In this document: positions 1 through 8,337 of the stretch, one piece after another | How the letters are laid out: each line of letters starts with the position of its first letter | Position numbering within the stretch: position 1 is the stretch's first letter | Source of the DNA: an uncultured Clostridia bacterium | GTDB lineage: Bacteria; Bacillota; Clostridia; Peptostreptococcales; Anaerovoracaceae | Assembly (NCBI GenBank): GCA_938045615.1 | Contig: CALIBC010000057.1 | Span: forward strand, 1-16,988 | DNA length: 16,988 nt | Reading direction: 5' to 3' | Position numbers and translations under genes: made by a program | Notes under the pieces: generated by a model | Database searches by the model: none | What the model saw: only the letters and a program-made list of their open reading frames with translations | Told to the model about the DNA's origin: nothing

Positions 1-1
1 A

Positions 2-52
2 AACAAAATACCAGGATCTGAGATACGGATAGATGTAACCATGCAGAAAATG
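2..52 (+). other. Upstream coding stretch of the NRPS loading domain, in a shifted frame
   Basis: The frame of the large NRPS is closed by a TGA at 19-21, but the frame starting at base 2 is open from the window edge and reads NKIPGSEIRIDVTMQKM. Adding one A to the AAAA run at 47-50 would join it smoothly to the NRPS as ...DVTMQKNVVSQSGPEDPAF, just ahead of the ligase A3 motif. This is most simply the preceding part of the same ligase domain, separated by a one-base deletion that is either real or a homopolymer error in the sequence. The bases are seen; the joining is inferred. Confidence 0.5.
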
Positions 53-3000
53 TGGTCAGTCAGAGCGGACCAGAGGATCCTGCTTTTGCGCTTTATACCA
101 GCGGCACACAGGGGAAATCCAAACGGATTGCATTTTCACACAGACTGGTGCTGGAGTCTGTCTGCCGGATTAATGCACTGATCGGCCGGAATGAATGCAC
201 GGTTACGGCAAATATTCTGCCACTTTTTCATGTCACCGGATTTTTTATGTTTTTTCTTGCGCCGCTTCAGTTTGGCGCTGTGCAGTATCAGATCCCTCAT
301 AAATCCTTTGTCTCAGATCCTGGTATTTTGTTTGATGTTTTGAAAAGAGATAAGGTGACCGATCTGGACGGAATGAATTATGTTCTTCACATTCTCCTGG
401 ATTATGAATCCAGCGTATCGGAAAAAAGGTCGTTGCAAAGCGTTGAAAATATTTTGCTTGCCGGAGAGGTCATGGACGCCAGTCTGATGGATGCGGTAAC
501 GGAAAAATATGGCATCCGTTCCCTGCGTGTTTTTTATGGAATGACAGAATGTCTTTCCTGTGCAGTCATGTCCGACCAGAATGCGCCTGTTCTGAAGCTG
601 GACGGATATCAGGAACAGATTCTTCGGGCCTTTGAGGAAACAGATCTGGCAGTAAAAACGAGGGCATCCGCAGGAAATACAGGAAATGGGACGGTATGTA
701 TTTTAGATCAAGACGGAAAGCCTCTTTCTGAAGAAGGAGTACCGGGAGAAATTGGTATCTGGAAGGCGTGTGTCGGTGAACTGGAGTGTTTCGATTGGAG
801 CGGGGACTATTATCATTCCGGGGATTTGGGCGTGATCGTGAACCGGAATCTTTACGTGATTGGCCGTATAGATGACATGCTGATCATCAATGGGCTGCAT
901 TATCATCCGGGTGATATTGAAAAAGATATTTCAGATTCCATGTTTGGAGGATGCTGCGAATTAGCAATCATCCGGGATGATATTCATGGAAGGATCGTTC
1001 TGTTTGCTGAGACCGGTAAGCAACTGAGGGAAGAAGAAAAAGATGCCATCCGAAAAAGAATTCTGGATGACTATGCTCTGGTGATTGATTCAGTTGAAAC
1101 GATTATTGAATTTCCGAAAACTGCCAGTGGGAAGAAGAGCCGGAAGCTGTTTCGGCCGTTTCTTCTGCAGCAGGAATCCCGGACGGAAATGATGGATTCA
1201 ATCGGACTGATCCGTCTGGAGGCCGAGCTGCTGAAAACGGAGCATGTGAGGATCCCTGTGCAGGAACTGGCTGTGGCGGATACCGAAGAAAAGCGCCGTG
1301 CATTGATTCGCAAACACAGGGAAAAGAAAGAGCGGTTTCAAATACCGGCAGCAACGGCACGGACAGAGGAGCTGTATGCTCCTTTTCATCTGACCGAAAT
1401 GCAGCAGGCCTATCTAATGGGACGGGATGAAATATTTGATATCTCAAACATTTGTACCATGCTGTATTACGAGTTTTTATGCACTGCGGATCTGGATCGT
1501 CTGGAAGATGCATTTTTGAAGCTGATCAATACGCAGCCGGCGCTTCGTCTTCGTATTGAGGATGGAAAACAGTGTTTTCTGCCAAAGGAAGAAACAGATT
1601 TTAAAATAGAACGGGAAGATCTCTCGGACCTGGAACCTGATGCCCAAAGAGAAACGATTGATACTTTTGAAAAAGCAGTTAGAGAAGAGGAGTCAGCATC
1701 CGGCGCCAGATCACTCTTCCGAATGAAGGCATTTCAGGTATCAGAGGATGCTGCTGTTCTTTGCGTGGCCATAGACCTGATTGCGCTGGACGCCGGAAGT
1801 ACGTCGCATTTTTTTGAACTGGCAGCGGAATTATACCGTAATCCGCAAAAGTCAGTTTATGAAAATCCATATACCTTTCGCGATTATGTACTGGATATGG
1901 ATAAGATCCGGGAAACAGAGCTTTATAAAGAGGATGAAGCATACTGGCAGGAGAAGATCCGTGATTTTTCGGGACCTGCGAATCTGAGGATGCAGATGCT
2001 GCCCTCCGAAATCAATAAGCCGCATTTTGAACGGCTGGATTTTGGACTCAGCGCAAGCGAGGTGAATGATTTACAAAGGGAGGCTGCGGCCTGCGGTGTC
2101 ACGCTGTCTACCATTATCATGGCATTTTACGCACGAGTTCTCGCCTATGAATCCGGCAAAAAGAGCTGTGGATTAAACGTAACGGTATTTAATCGTTATA
2201 GTGGCGGAAATGAGGAAGATAGTCTTCTTGGCGAATTCACATCCACGATTCTGGTAGATGCGGGCTTGGACCGGGGAAAAGGCTGCAGGAAATCGTTAGA
2301 GGAACTTCAGGAACAGGTCTACACGGGACTGGCGCACAGACTTTACAGCGGAATCCGTCAGGCCCGTGATTATAAGAAGGCACATCATCTGCCCGGAAAT
2401 GCAGCTTCTATGCCATATGTGTTTACCAGCACACTTGGCAGCAGCAGTAGCCCTCCAGCGGAAATCGGAAGGATGATGAAAGGAAGAAGTCAGACAACAC
2501 AGGTGTATCTGGATTGTCAGGCTTCATGGAAACATGATGGTGGCATTCTGATCAGCTGGGATTTTGTCAGAGAACTTTATGATCCGGCTTATCTGAAAGA
2601 AATGCTCTCCCGGATGAAGCGACTGATCCTGACTTTTGCACAAGGAGGAAATATTTGGGAATTGCTCATGTTGTCCTCAAAAGATCAAGCATTGCTGGAA
2701 ACGTATAATAATACCGAAGAAGAATGGATCAAGAGAACCATAGTAGAATCGTTTTTGGAAAAAGCCTCGAAACTGCCCGGGAAAATTGCGGTTAAGGATG
2801 AAAAAAGTATGTATACATACAGGGAACTGGATTTGATTTCCAATGGCATTGCTGAAAAAATGCAAATGGATGGGATCGTCCCGGATGATTTTGTGGCGGT
2901 TCTCTGTGAGAGAAAGAAAAGTACGATTGCGCTGATGCTGGGCATTTTAAAATGCGGTGCGGCTTATGTTCCGGTAGATGTCAAAAATCCCGAAAAACGA

Positions 3001-6000
3001 AGAAGAGAAATCATATCCGGCAGCGGTGCAAAGCTTTTTACGGACTCTTCTTATCTGGACGACGTGAAGCCATCGGACAAGCCGGTGGATCTGTCAATGC
3101 CGGAAAAAAGAGCTTATGTTATCTATACTTCCGGAAGTACAGGGAAACCGAAGGGAGTTGTCATTACACATAAGGGCGCTATGAACACGATTGATGATAT
3201 CAACCGCAGGTATCAGGTGAACGAAAAGGATGTCCTGATCGGACTGTCATCCATGAGCTTTGACCTGTCCGTCTATGATATTTTCGGTGCTCTGTCATCA
3301 GGAGCAGAGCTCCTCATGATTGCTGACCTGTATGATGTGCACACGATTGCGCAGCAGGTTGTCAGGGAACGGGTCACAATATGGAATTCAGTTCCGGCTA
3401 TTGTACAGATGTATATTTCTGAACTGGAGCGCCGTGAAGAATCAAAAGATCAGAGAGGGCATCACCTGGATTACGCATGCCAAAACCGGATTCGGCTGTT
3501 TCTTATGAGCGGCGACTGGATTCCTGTCGATCTGCCGAACCGAATAGAAGAGGTACTGCCCGGCAGCACAAAGATCAGTCTGGGAGGGGCGACAGAAGCC
3601 TCGATCTGGTCTGTCTGTTATCCAATCACTAAGGTGGAAGAAAGCTGGAAGAGCATACCGTATGGGATGCCGCTGAAAAATCAGACGCTGTATGTTCTGA
3701 ATGAGAATATGGAGCCGTGTCCCCTGGATCGGGAAGGCGACATTTGGATTGGCGGTGCTGGAGTAGCGCTGGAATATTTAAATGATCCCGAAAAAACATC
3801 AGAATCCTACCGGACACATCCAAAATACGGGAGAATCTATCGGACTGGCGACAGAGGCGTAATGAGACCGGAAGGGTATATGGAGTTTTGCGGTCGGATG
3901 GATGGACAGGTCAAAATAGCCGGAAACCGGATTGAACTGGGCGAGATTGAGAATAATGTGATCAGGCTGAAGGGTGTCAGGGAATGTTCAGCTGTTGTAG
4001 AACGATCAAAACAGGCATCCCCGAAAATCTATGCGTTTTATACGGGGAAAGAGATTCCGGAAGAAGAATTGACGGAACATTTAAACAAATACCTGGTATC
4101 GTATATGATTCCGGAAAAGGTGATCCATGTAGAGCGGATCCCTCTGACGGCGAATCAGAAAGTAGACAAGAAGCAGTTACTCGCAATGATTCCGAAGCAG
4201 GAGGTCACGCTGGAAGAACCTGAAACCATGATTGAGCAATCCATAGCAAAGCTATGGAAAAAAGTGCTGAATCTTAAGCAGGTCGGCATCAATCAGAATT
4301 TCTATGATGTAGACGGAGACTCGCTCAAGCTGGTACGGCTGACAACGGAAATCAATGAATATTTTCATATCCATCTGACGCATGGCCAGCTTCTTCATGC
4401 GGAAACCATACGGCAGAGCGCAGCATTGGTAGAGCGTGTTCTGTCAGAAGAAGGAGGGATGCAGCCAGAAATGGAATTTCGGGCTGATCCGGAACATCGG
4501 GACGACCCTTTTGAACTGACCGAGATACAGAAGGCTTATCTGGTGGGGCGGGATGATATCTATGAAATTTCCGGAGTGGCAACCCATGGTTATTACGAAT
4601 ATCGGATCAATCTGGATCTAAGGCGGCTGGAGGATGCCATAAACCGCATAATCGCAGCACAGCCAATGCTTCGTATGGTGATTGACGAGGAAGGGATGCA
4701 GCGGTTTCTGCCGCCGGAAAAGACGATTTATTCGATACCGGTAACGGATGCGAGGGGCAAAACGGAAGCAGAATCCAAGTATTTGATCTGGCAGATCAGA
4801 GAAAGAACAAAGCAGGAAATGCGAGAAGTCTCAGACTGGCCTTTGTTCTCCCTGCAGGCAGTCAGAACGTCGGACGAGGAAAGCTGCCTGATCTTCAGTG
4901 TAGATCTTCTTTGTATGGATGCAGCCAGCGTAGGATTGTTTAAAACATTCGTGATGAATGCGTATGCCCATCCGGAGGAGTCGATAAAAGAGGCGGAATT
5001 TAGCTTCCGTGATTTTGTGCAGAACTTGAAATTGCTGTATTCTCCGCAGCGGATGGAACAGGACAGGAAGTTCTGGATGGAACGGATTGCGGATTTTCCT
5101 CCAGCACCGGCATTGCGCCAGCGGATGAGCGCTTCCGATATAGAGCAGCCGCATTTTATCCGTCTGTCTGAACGGATCTTGCCTGGCGATTGGGAAGCAT
5201 TGGCTGCAAGAGCAAGGACCATGAGGGTTTCACCATCGGCAGTACTGCTGACCCTTTACGGGGAGTGTCTGGCTTTTTGGAGTGGTCAGGAACGAACCGG
5301 TATCAATGTGACGGTCTTTAATAAATATCCGATGCATCCTGATCTGGATCGGATTCTGGGGGATTTTACATCTACTATGCTGCTGGCCATAACCGGTATG
5401 AAAGGCAGCTTTGAAGAAAACGTGCATCAGGTACAACAAGAGCTGATTTCGGGTCTGGAGCACCGGGCTTATTCGGGAATGGCTGTCGGACGGGATTTGA
5501 AGAGGCAGATGAACCTGCGGAATCAGAACGTGATGCCCTATGTATTCACCAGTACACTTGGCTCTCAGATTGAGGAGCTGGATTTTGGTGAGGAAATCTA
5601 TTCCGTCAGCCAGACCTCACAGGTGTATCTGGACTGTCAGATTATGAAAAGCGGGAAGGATATTTCCGTCACATGGGATTGCGTAGAGGAACTATTTGAT
5701 CCCCAAATGATGAAAATGGTTTTTGATTCTTTCACAGATTCGATCCGTCATTTTATGAAAGAAGAAAATCCGGAAGCTGCTTTTTCACTGTCGGAAAAAG
5801 AAAAACAGTTGCTGCAATCATACAATGATACCTTTTATAAACTTCCGAAGAAAACCCTGATTGGGGCATTCTGGGATACGGTTAAGACTTATCCGGAGAA
5901 AGCCGCAGTAAAGGATGGAACAGGCAGTTATACATTTCGTGAGCTGGATCAGATTAGCAGCAGAGTTGCCGGTGCACTGCGCAGCCTGGGGATCAAAACA

Positions 6001-8310
6001 GGTGATTTTGTCGCACTGATGGGTGACCGGCGCCGGGAAACAATCGCTTTGCTGCTGGGAATTTTGAAAACCGGCGCTGCGTATGTACCTGTAGACAGAG
6101 GTCATCCGCAGGAACGAATCAATGAGATCATTCGAAAGAGTGAAGCAAAACTGCTGATAGATTTCCGGTGGATGGAAAGCTGTACAGACCTGTCTGAACC
6201 TATATCCGTATTAAAATCAGAATCCGGACATGACCAGAAAGAAACGCCGGATTCGGATGGATATCCGGGATGTGGATCAAAGGGGGCAGCTTATGTCATT
6301 TTCACATCCGGGAGTACGGGAAAACCAAAGGGTGTATTGATTTCGATGGATGCGGTAATGAATACCATCTATGATATCAATCGTCGTTTTCATGTGACTG
6401 CGGATGATGTGATCCTGGGGCTATCCGCCATGAACTTTGATTTGTCGGTTTATGATGTGTTCGGAGCTATGACAACCGGAGCAACCATTGTCATGGCGGA
6501 GGATATTTATGATACAGAGGGAATTTATCATCTTGCACAAAAGGAGAAGGTGACGATCTGGAATTCTGTACCGGCTTTGATGCAGATGCTTGTCATTTAT
6601 CAGGAAGAGGAGTATCGGGCTCCGCTTCTGGAAATCCGTCTGATTATGCTGAGCGGCGATTGGATTCCCTTATCTTTGCCGGAGAAAATTCGTCAATATG
6701 AACCAAATGCCAATCTTTACAGCCTGGGAGGTGCGACGGAGGCCTCAATCTGGTCCATTTATTATCCTGTAACAGAAGTAAGGCCGGAATGGAAGAGCAT
6801 TCCATACGGGATGCCTCTAGCAAATCAGACATTTTTTGTATTAAACGGCAATCGCGTGGAGTGTCCGGTCGGTGTAGAAGGAGATTTGTGGATTGGCGGT
6901 ACAGGAGTTGCAGCCGGATATTTGAACGATCCGGATAAAACAGGGGAAGCTTTTGTCAGGGATTCCCGATTTGGCCGTATCTATAAAACCGGTGATCGCG
7001 GACGCATGACGGAAGAAGGATATATCGAATTTCTGGGACGGAAAGATGGACAGGTCAAGATTCGCGGACACAGAATTGAGCTGGGAGAGATTGAGCATGT
7101 AATTTCCGAAGTATCGGGATGCAATGAAGTGGTGGCTGATGTTGTTGAACTACACGCTGCCCGTCATATTTATGCTTTTGCAGTGGGTTTGCGCATGGCA
7201 CAGAAGGAGTTGCTCGCTGCATTAAAACAAAAACTTCCAGGTTATATGCTTCCGACTAGAATCATACAGATTGACAAGATACCGCTTACAGCCAATCAGA
7301 AAGTAAATAAAAAGGCGTTGCATCAATTGCTGGAGGATTCTGTAAAGAAAGAAATTGTAAAACCCAGAAAAGATACAGAAAGGATTCTGGCAGAGTTCTG
7401 GCAGGAGGTTTTGGGAATCCCGGAAATCGGCATAGATCAGAATTATTATGACCTGGGTGGGGATTCAATCCGTGCGCTGCAGTTGATTTCAAAAATCAAT
7501 GAAACCCTGAATGTAAAGTTTCCTTTCAGTATTATGCAGAAGGTAGAGAGCGTTCGGGAAATGGCAGCCGTACTGGAACGATACAGAAACGAGGAAGAGA
7601 CGATTACATTTATTGAGACCCATCCCGGAGAGGAAAGCAGGTTATATCTTTTACCGCCTCTGGTAGGAAGCGCGGTAGCCTATCTGCCTCTGGCAGCCCA
7701 TATGCCGGATATTCCCATGACGCTGTTTGACTACCGCATCTTTTCATCCCTGGAAGAGGCTGTTATGCAATATGCGGAAAAAATCCTGATGCTGTGCGGT
7801 GGACGAGATATTATTCTGGGCGGTCCTTCCGCCGGAGGAAATCTGGCTTACCTGACGGCACAGTATTTGGAAGACAGAGGGGTTACCATCCGAGGGCTGG
7901 TTTTGCTGGACAGCTTTTATCTGAAAAATATGGAACAGTATGATCCGGAAAAATTAAAACGGAATTTCCGTATCCTGATCAAACGGGTGATTATGGGAAA
8001 TATTGATTTTGAGGTGGATCCGGAAAGCATGAATAACTATATGGATATTCTGCTGGATGGAAATCCAGAAGGGCAGATGAATGCGGATATTTATTTCATC
8101 CGGAGCGAACCGCCTTACCTGAAATTCGGAAAGGTGGAATCCGTGCCGGAGGAGTGGGTACATCATACCGGAGGGCGTTTTCTTATACAGGATGGAAAAG
8201 GCTTCCATCCGCAAATGCTGGCGGAACCTTATATTGAAACAACCGCTGGGCTGATTCGCAAAGATCTTGAAGAAATTTTCGAAAAACAGAAAATATCGGC
8301 TGGGAGTTGA
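52..8310 (+). CDS. Multimodular NRPS: acyl-AMP ligase - carrier remnant - Cy-A(Cys)-T - Cy-A(Cys)-T - thioesterase (5' incomplete)
   Basis: This synthetase should add two cysteines, cyclise them to thiazolines and release the chain. Residues 1-372 are the C-terminal two thirds of an adenylate-forming domain (YTSGTQGK at 15-22, YGMTE, YHSGD, GRIDDMLIINGLHYHPGDIE near 271-290, catalytic Lys361 in TASGKK). The LHYHPGDIE stretch resembles the NHYPQDIE motif of fatty-acyl-AMP ligases. Residues 380-425 look like half a carrier domain around Ser383. Cy1 spans about 443-870 (DxxxxD at Asp575/Asp580), A1 about 905-1385 (code DLYNLSLIWK), T1 has Ser1424. Cy2 spans about 1485-1910 (Asp1618/Asp1623), A2 about 1965-2440 (code DLYNMSLIWK), T2 has Ser2472. 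The thioesterase (about 2515-2750) has Ser2593 in GPSAGG, Asp2620 and His2719. No ribosome binding site precedes the GTG at 52, which falls inside a domain, so the true N-terminus lies upstream. The domain family calls are firm; the starter substrate is unknown. Confidence 0.93.
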   Translation: MVSQSGPEDPAFALYTSGTQGKSKRIAFSHRLVLESVCRINALIGRNECTVTANILPLFHVTGFFMFFLAPLQFGAVQYQIPHKSFVSDPGILFDVLKRDKVTDLDGMNYVLHILLDYESSVSEKRSLQSVENILLAGEVMDASLMDAVTEKYGIRSLRVFYGMTECLSCAVMSDQNAPVLKLDGYQEQILRAFEETDLAVKTRASAGNTGNGTVCILDQDGKPLSEEGVPGEIGIWKACVGELECFDWSGDYYHSGDLGVIVNRNLYVIGRIDDMLIINGLHYHPGDIEKDISDSMFGGCCELAIIRDDIHGRIVLFAETGKQLREEEKDAIRKRILDDYALVIDSVETIIEFPKTASGKKSRKLFRPFLLQQESRTEMMDSIGLIRLEAELLKTEHVRIPVQELAVADTEEKRRALIRKHREKKERFQIPAATARTEELYAPFHLTEMQQAYLMGRDEIFDISNICTMLYYEFLCTADLDRLEDAFLKLINTQPALRLRIEDGKQCFLPKEETDFKIEREDLSDLEPDAQRETIDTFEKAVREEESASGARSLFRMKAFQVSEDAAVLCVAIDLIALDAGSTSHFFELAAELYRNPQKSVYENPYTFRDYVLDMDKIRETELYKEDEAYWQEKIRDFSGPANLRMQMLPSEINKPHFERLDFGLSASEVNDLQREAAACGVTLSTIIMAFYARVLAYESGKKSCGLNVTVFNRYSGGNEEDSLLGEFTSTILVDAGLDRGKGCRKSLEELQEQVYTGLAHRLYSGIRQARDYKKAHHLPGNAASMPYVFTSTLGSSSSPPAEIGRMMKGRSQTTQVYLDCQASWKHDGGILISWDFVRELYDPAYLKEMLSRMKRLILTFAQGGNIWELLMLSSKDQALLETYNNTEEEWIKRTIVESFLEKASKLPGKIAVKDEKSMYTYRELDLISNGIAEKMQMDGIVPDDFVAVLCERKKSTIALMLGILKCGAAYVPVDVKNPEKRRREIISGSGAKLFTDSSYLDDVKPSDKPVDLSMPEKRAYVIYTSGSTGKPKGVVITHKGAMNTIDDINRRYQVNEKDVLIGLSSMSFDLSVYDIFGALSSGAELLMIADLYDVHTIAQQVVRERVTIWNSVPAIVQMYISELERREESKDQRGHHLDYACQNRIRLFLMSGDWIPVDLPNRIEEVLPGSTKISLGGATEASIWSVCYPITKVEESWKSIPYGMPLKNQTLYVLNENMEPCPLDREGDIWIGGAGVALEYLNDPEKTSESYRTHPKYGRIYRTGDRGVMRPEGYMEFCGRMDGQVKIAGNRIELGEIENNVIRLKGVRECSAVVERSKQASPKIYAFYTGKEIPEEELTEHLNKYLVSYMIPEKVIHVERIPLTANQKVDKKQLLAMIPKQEVTLEEPETMIEQSIAKLWKKVLNLKQVGINQNFYDVDGDSLKLVRLTTEINEYFHIHLTHGQLLHAETIRQSAALVERVLSEEGGMQPEMEFRADPEHRDDPFELTEIQKAYLVGRDDIYEISGVATHGYYEYRINLDLRRLEDAINRIIAAQPMLRMVIDEEGMQRFLPPEKTIYSIPVTDARGKTEAESKYLIWQIRERTKQEMREVSDWPLFSLQAVRTSDEESCLIFSVDLLCMDAASVGLFKTFVMNAYAHPEESIKEAEFSFRDFVQNLKLLYSPQRMEQDRKFWMERIADFPPAPALRQRMSASDIEQPHFIRLSERILPGDWEALAARARTMRVSPSAVLLTLYGECLAFWSGQERTGINVTVFNKYPMHPDLDRILGDFTSTMLLAITGMKGSFEENVHQVQQELISGLEHRAYSGMAVGRDLKRQMNLRNQNVMPYVFTSTLGSQIEELDFGEEIYSVSQTSQVYLDCQIMKSGKDISVTWDCVEELFDPQMMKMVFDSFTDSIRHFMKEENPEAAFSLSEKEKQLLQSYNDTFYKLPKKTLIGAFWDTVKTYPEKAAVKDGTGSYTFRELDQISSRVAGALRSLGIKTGDFVALMGDRRRETIALLLGILKTGAAYVPVDRGHPQERINEIIRKSEAKLLIDFRWMESCTDLSEPISVLKSESGHDQKETPDSDGYPGCGSKGAAYVIFTSGSTGKPKGVLISMDAVMNTIYDINRRFHVTADDVILGLSAMNFDLSVYDVFGAMTTGATIVMAEDIYDTEGIYHLAQKEKVTIWNSVPALMQMLVIYQEEEYRAPLLEIRLIMLSGDWIPLSLPEKIRQYEPNANLYSLGGATEASIWSIYYPVTEVRPEWKSIPYGMPLANQTFFVLNGNRVECPVGVEGDLWIGGTGVAAGYLNDPDKTGEAFVRDSRFGRIYKTGDRGRMTEEGYIEFLGRKDGQVKIRGHRIELGEIEHVISEVSGCNEVVADVVELHAARHIYAFAVGLRMAQKELLAALKQKLPGYMLPTRIIQIDKIPLTANQKVNKKALHQLLEDSVKKEIVKPRKDTERILAEFWQEVLGIPEIGIDQNYYDLGGDSIRALQLISKINETLNVKFPFSIMQKVESVREMAAVLERYRNEEETITFIETHPGEESRLYLLPPLVGSAVAYLPLAAHMPDIPMTLFDYRIFSSLEEAVMQYAEKILMLCGGRDIILGGPSAGGNLAYLTAQYLEDRGVTIRGLVLLDSFYLKNMEQYDPEKLKRNFRILIKRVIMGNIDFEVDPESMNNYMDILLDGNPEGQMNADIYFIRSEPPYLKFGKVESVPEEWVHHTGGRFLIQDGKGFHPQMLAEPYIETTAGLIRKDLEEIFEKQKISAGS
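1381..4440 (+). repeat. First Cy-A-T cysteine module of the large NRPS (module copy 1)
   Basis: This block encodes one complete Cy-A-T unit and is paralogous to 4507-7590 at the protein level. Shared signatures in the same order are LTExQxAYLxGRD, DLxxxD, MPYVFTSTLG, SQTxQVYLDCQ, FDLSVYD, TIWNSVPA, SGDWIP, LGGATEASIW and SIPYGMPLxNQT. The two copies have clearly diverged at the nucleotide level, so the duplication is old. The boundaries are approximate. Confidence 0.75.
4507..7590 (+). repeat. Second Cy-A-T cysteine module of the large NRPS (module copy 2)
   Basis: This is the paralogous partner of the block at 1381-4440, with the same domain order and signature motifs. It differs in having a canonical carrier core (DLGGDS, against DVDGDS in copy 1) and Met instead of Leu at the position-299 equivalent of the adenylation pocket. 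It feeds directly into the thioesterase, so it should install the last residue. Confidence 0.75.
7600..8310 (+). other. C-terminal thioesterase domain of the large NRPS
   Basis: A type-I thioesterase of the alpha/beta-hydrolase fold follows the second carrier. The nucleophile Ser2593 lies in GGPSAGG, Asp2620 in LVLLDSF and His2719 in GFHPQML, which is the expected order and spacing for a catalytic triad. Release could be by hydrolysis, giving a free acid, or by cyclization; the sequence does not decide between them. Its presence marks this protein as the last one to act. Confidence 0.88.
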
Positions 8311-8324
8311 TCCGGCAATGAAAT

Positions 8325-8330
8325 GAGGGA
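8325..8330 (+). promoter_or_regulatory. Ribosome binding site GAGGGA for the U32-family gene
   Basis: GAGGGA lies 7 bases before the ATG at 8338. The in-frame ATG at 8323 overlaps this site and has no Shine-Dalgarno sequence of its own, so 8338 is the preferred start. Confidence 0.7.
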
Positions 8331-8337
8331 AACGAAA

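Noticed and set aside
52..1200. First domain read as an ordinary amino-acid A domain
   Set aside because: It lacks the FDxSV and GGATEAS pocket signatures seen in the other three, and has the LHYHPGDIE and TASGKKSR motifs resembling fatty-acyl-AMP ligases, so an acyl starter ligase fits better.
4728..5222. 164-codon open frame on the minus strand within the second Cy domain
   Set aside because: It lies fully opposite strongly conserved NRPS coding sequence, has no ribosome site or recognisable domain, and its length is expected by chance from the codon bias of the sense gene.
1384..5700. Condensation domains as standard LCL or DCL peptide-bond formers
   Set aside because: There is no HHxxxDG motif. 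DxxxxD plus the AYxxGR and SQTxQVYLD motifs identify heterocyclization domains.
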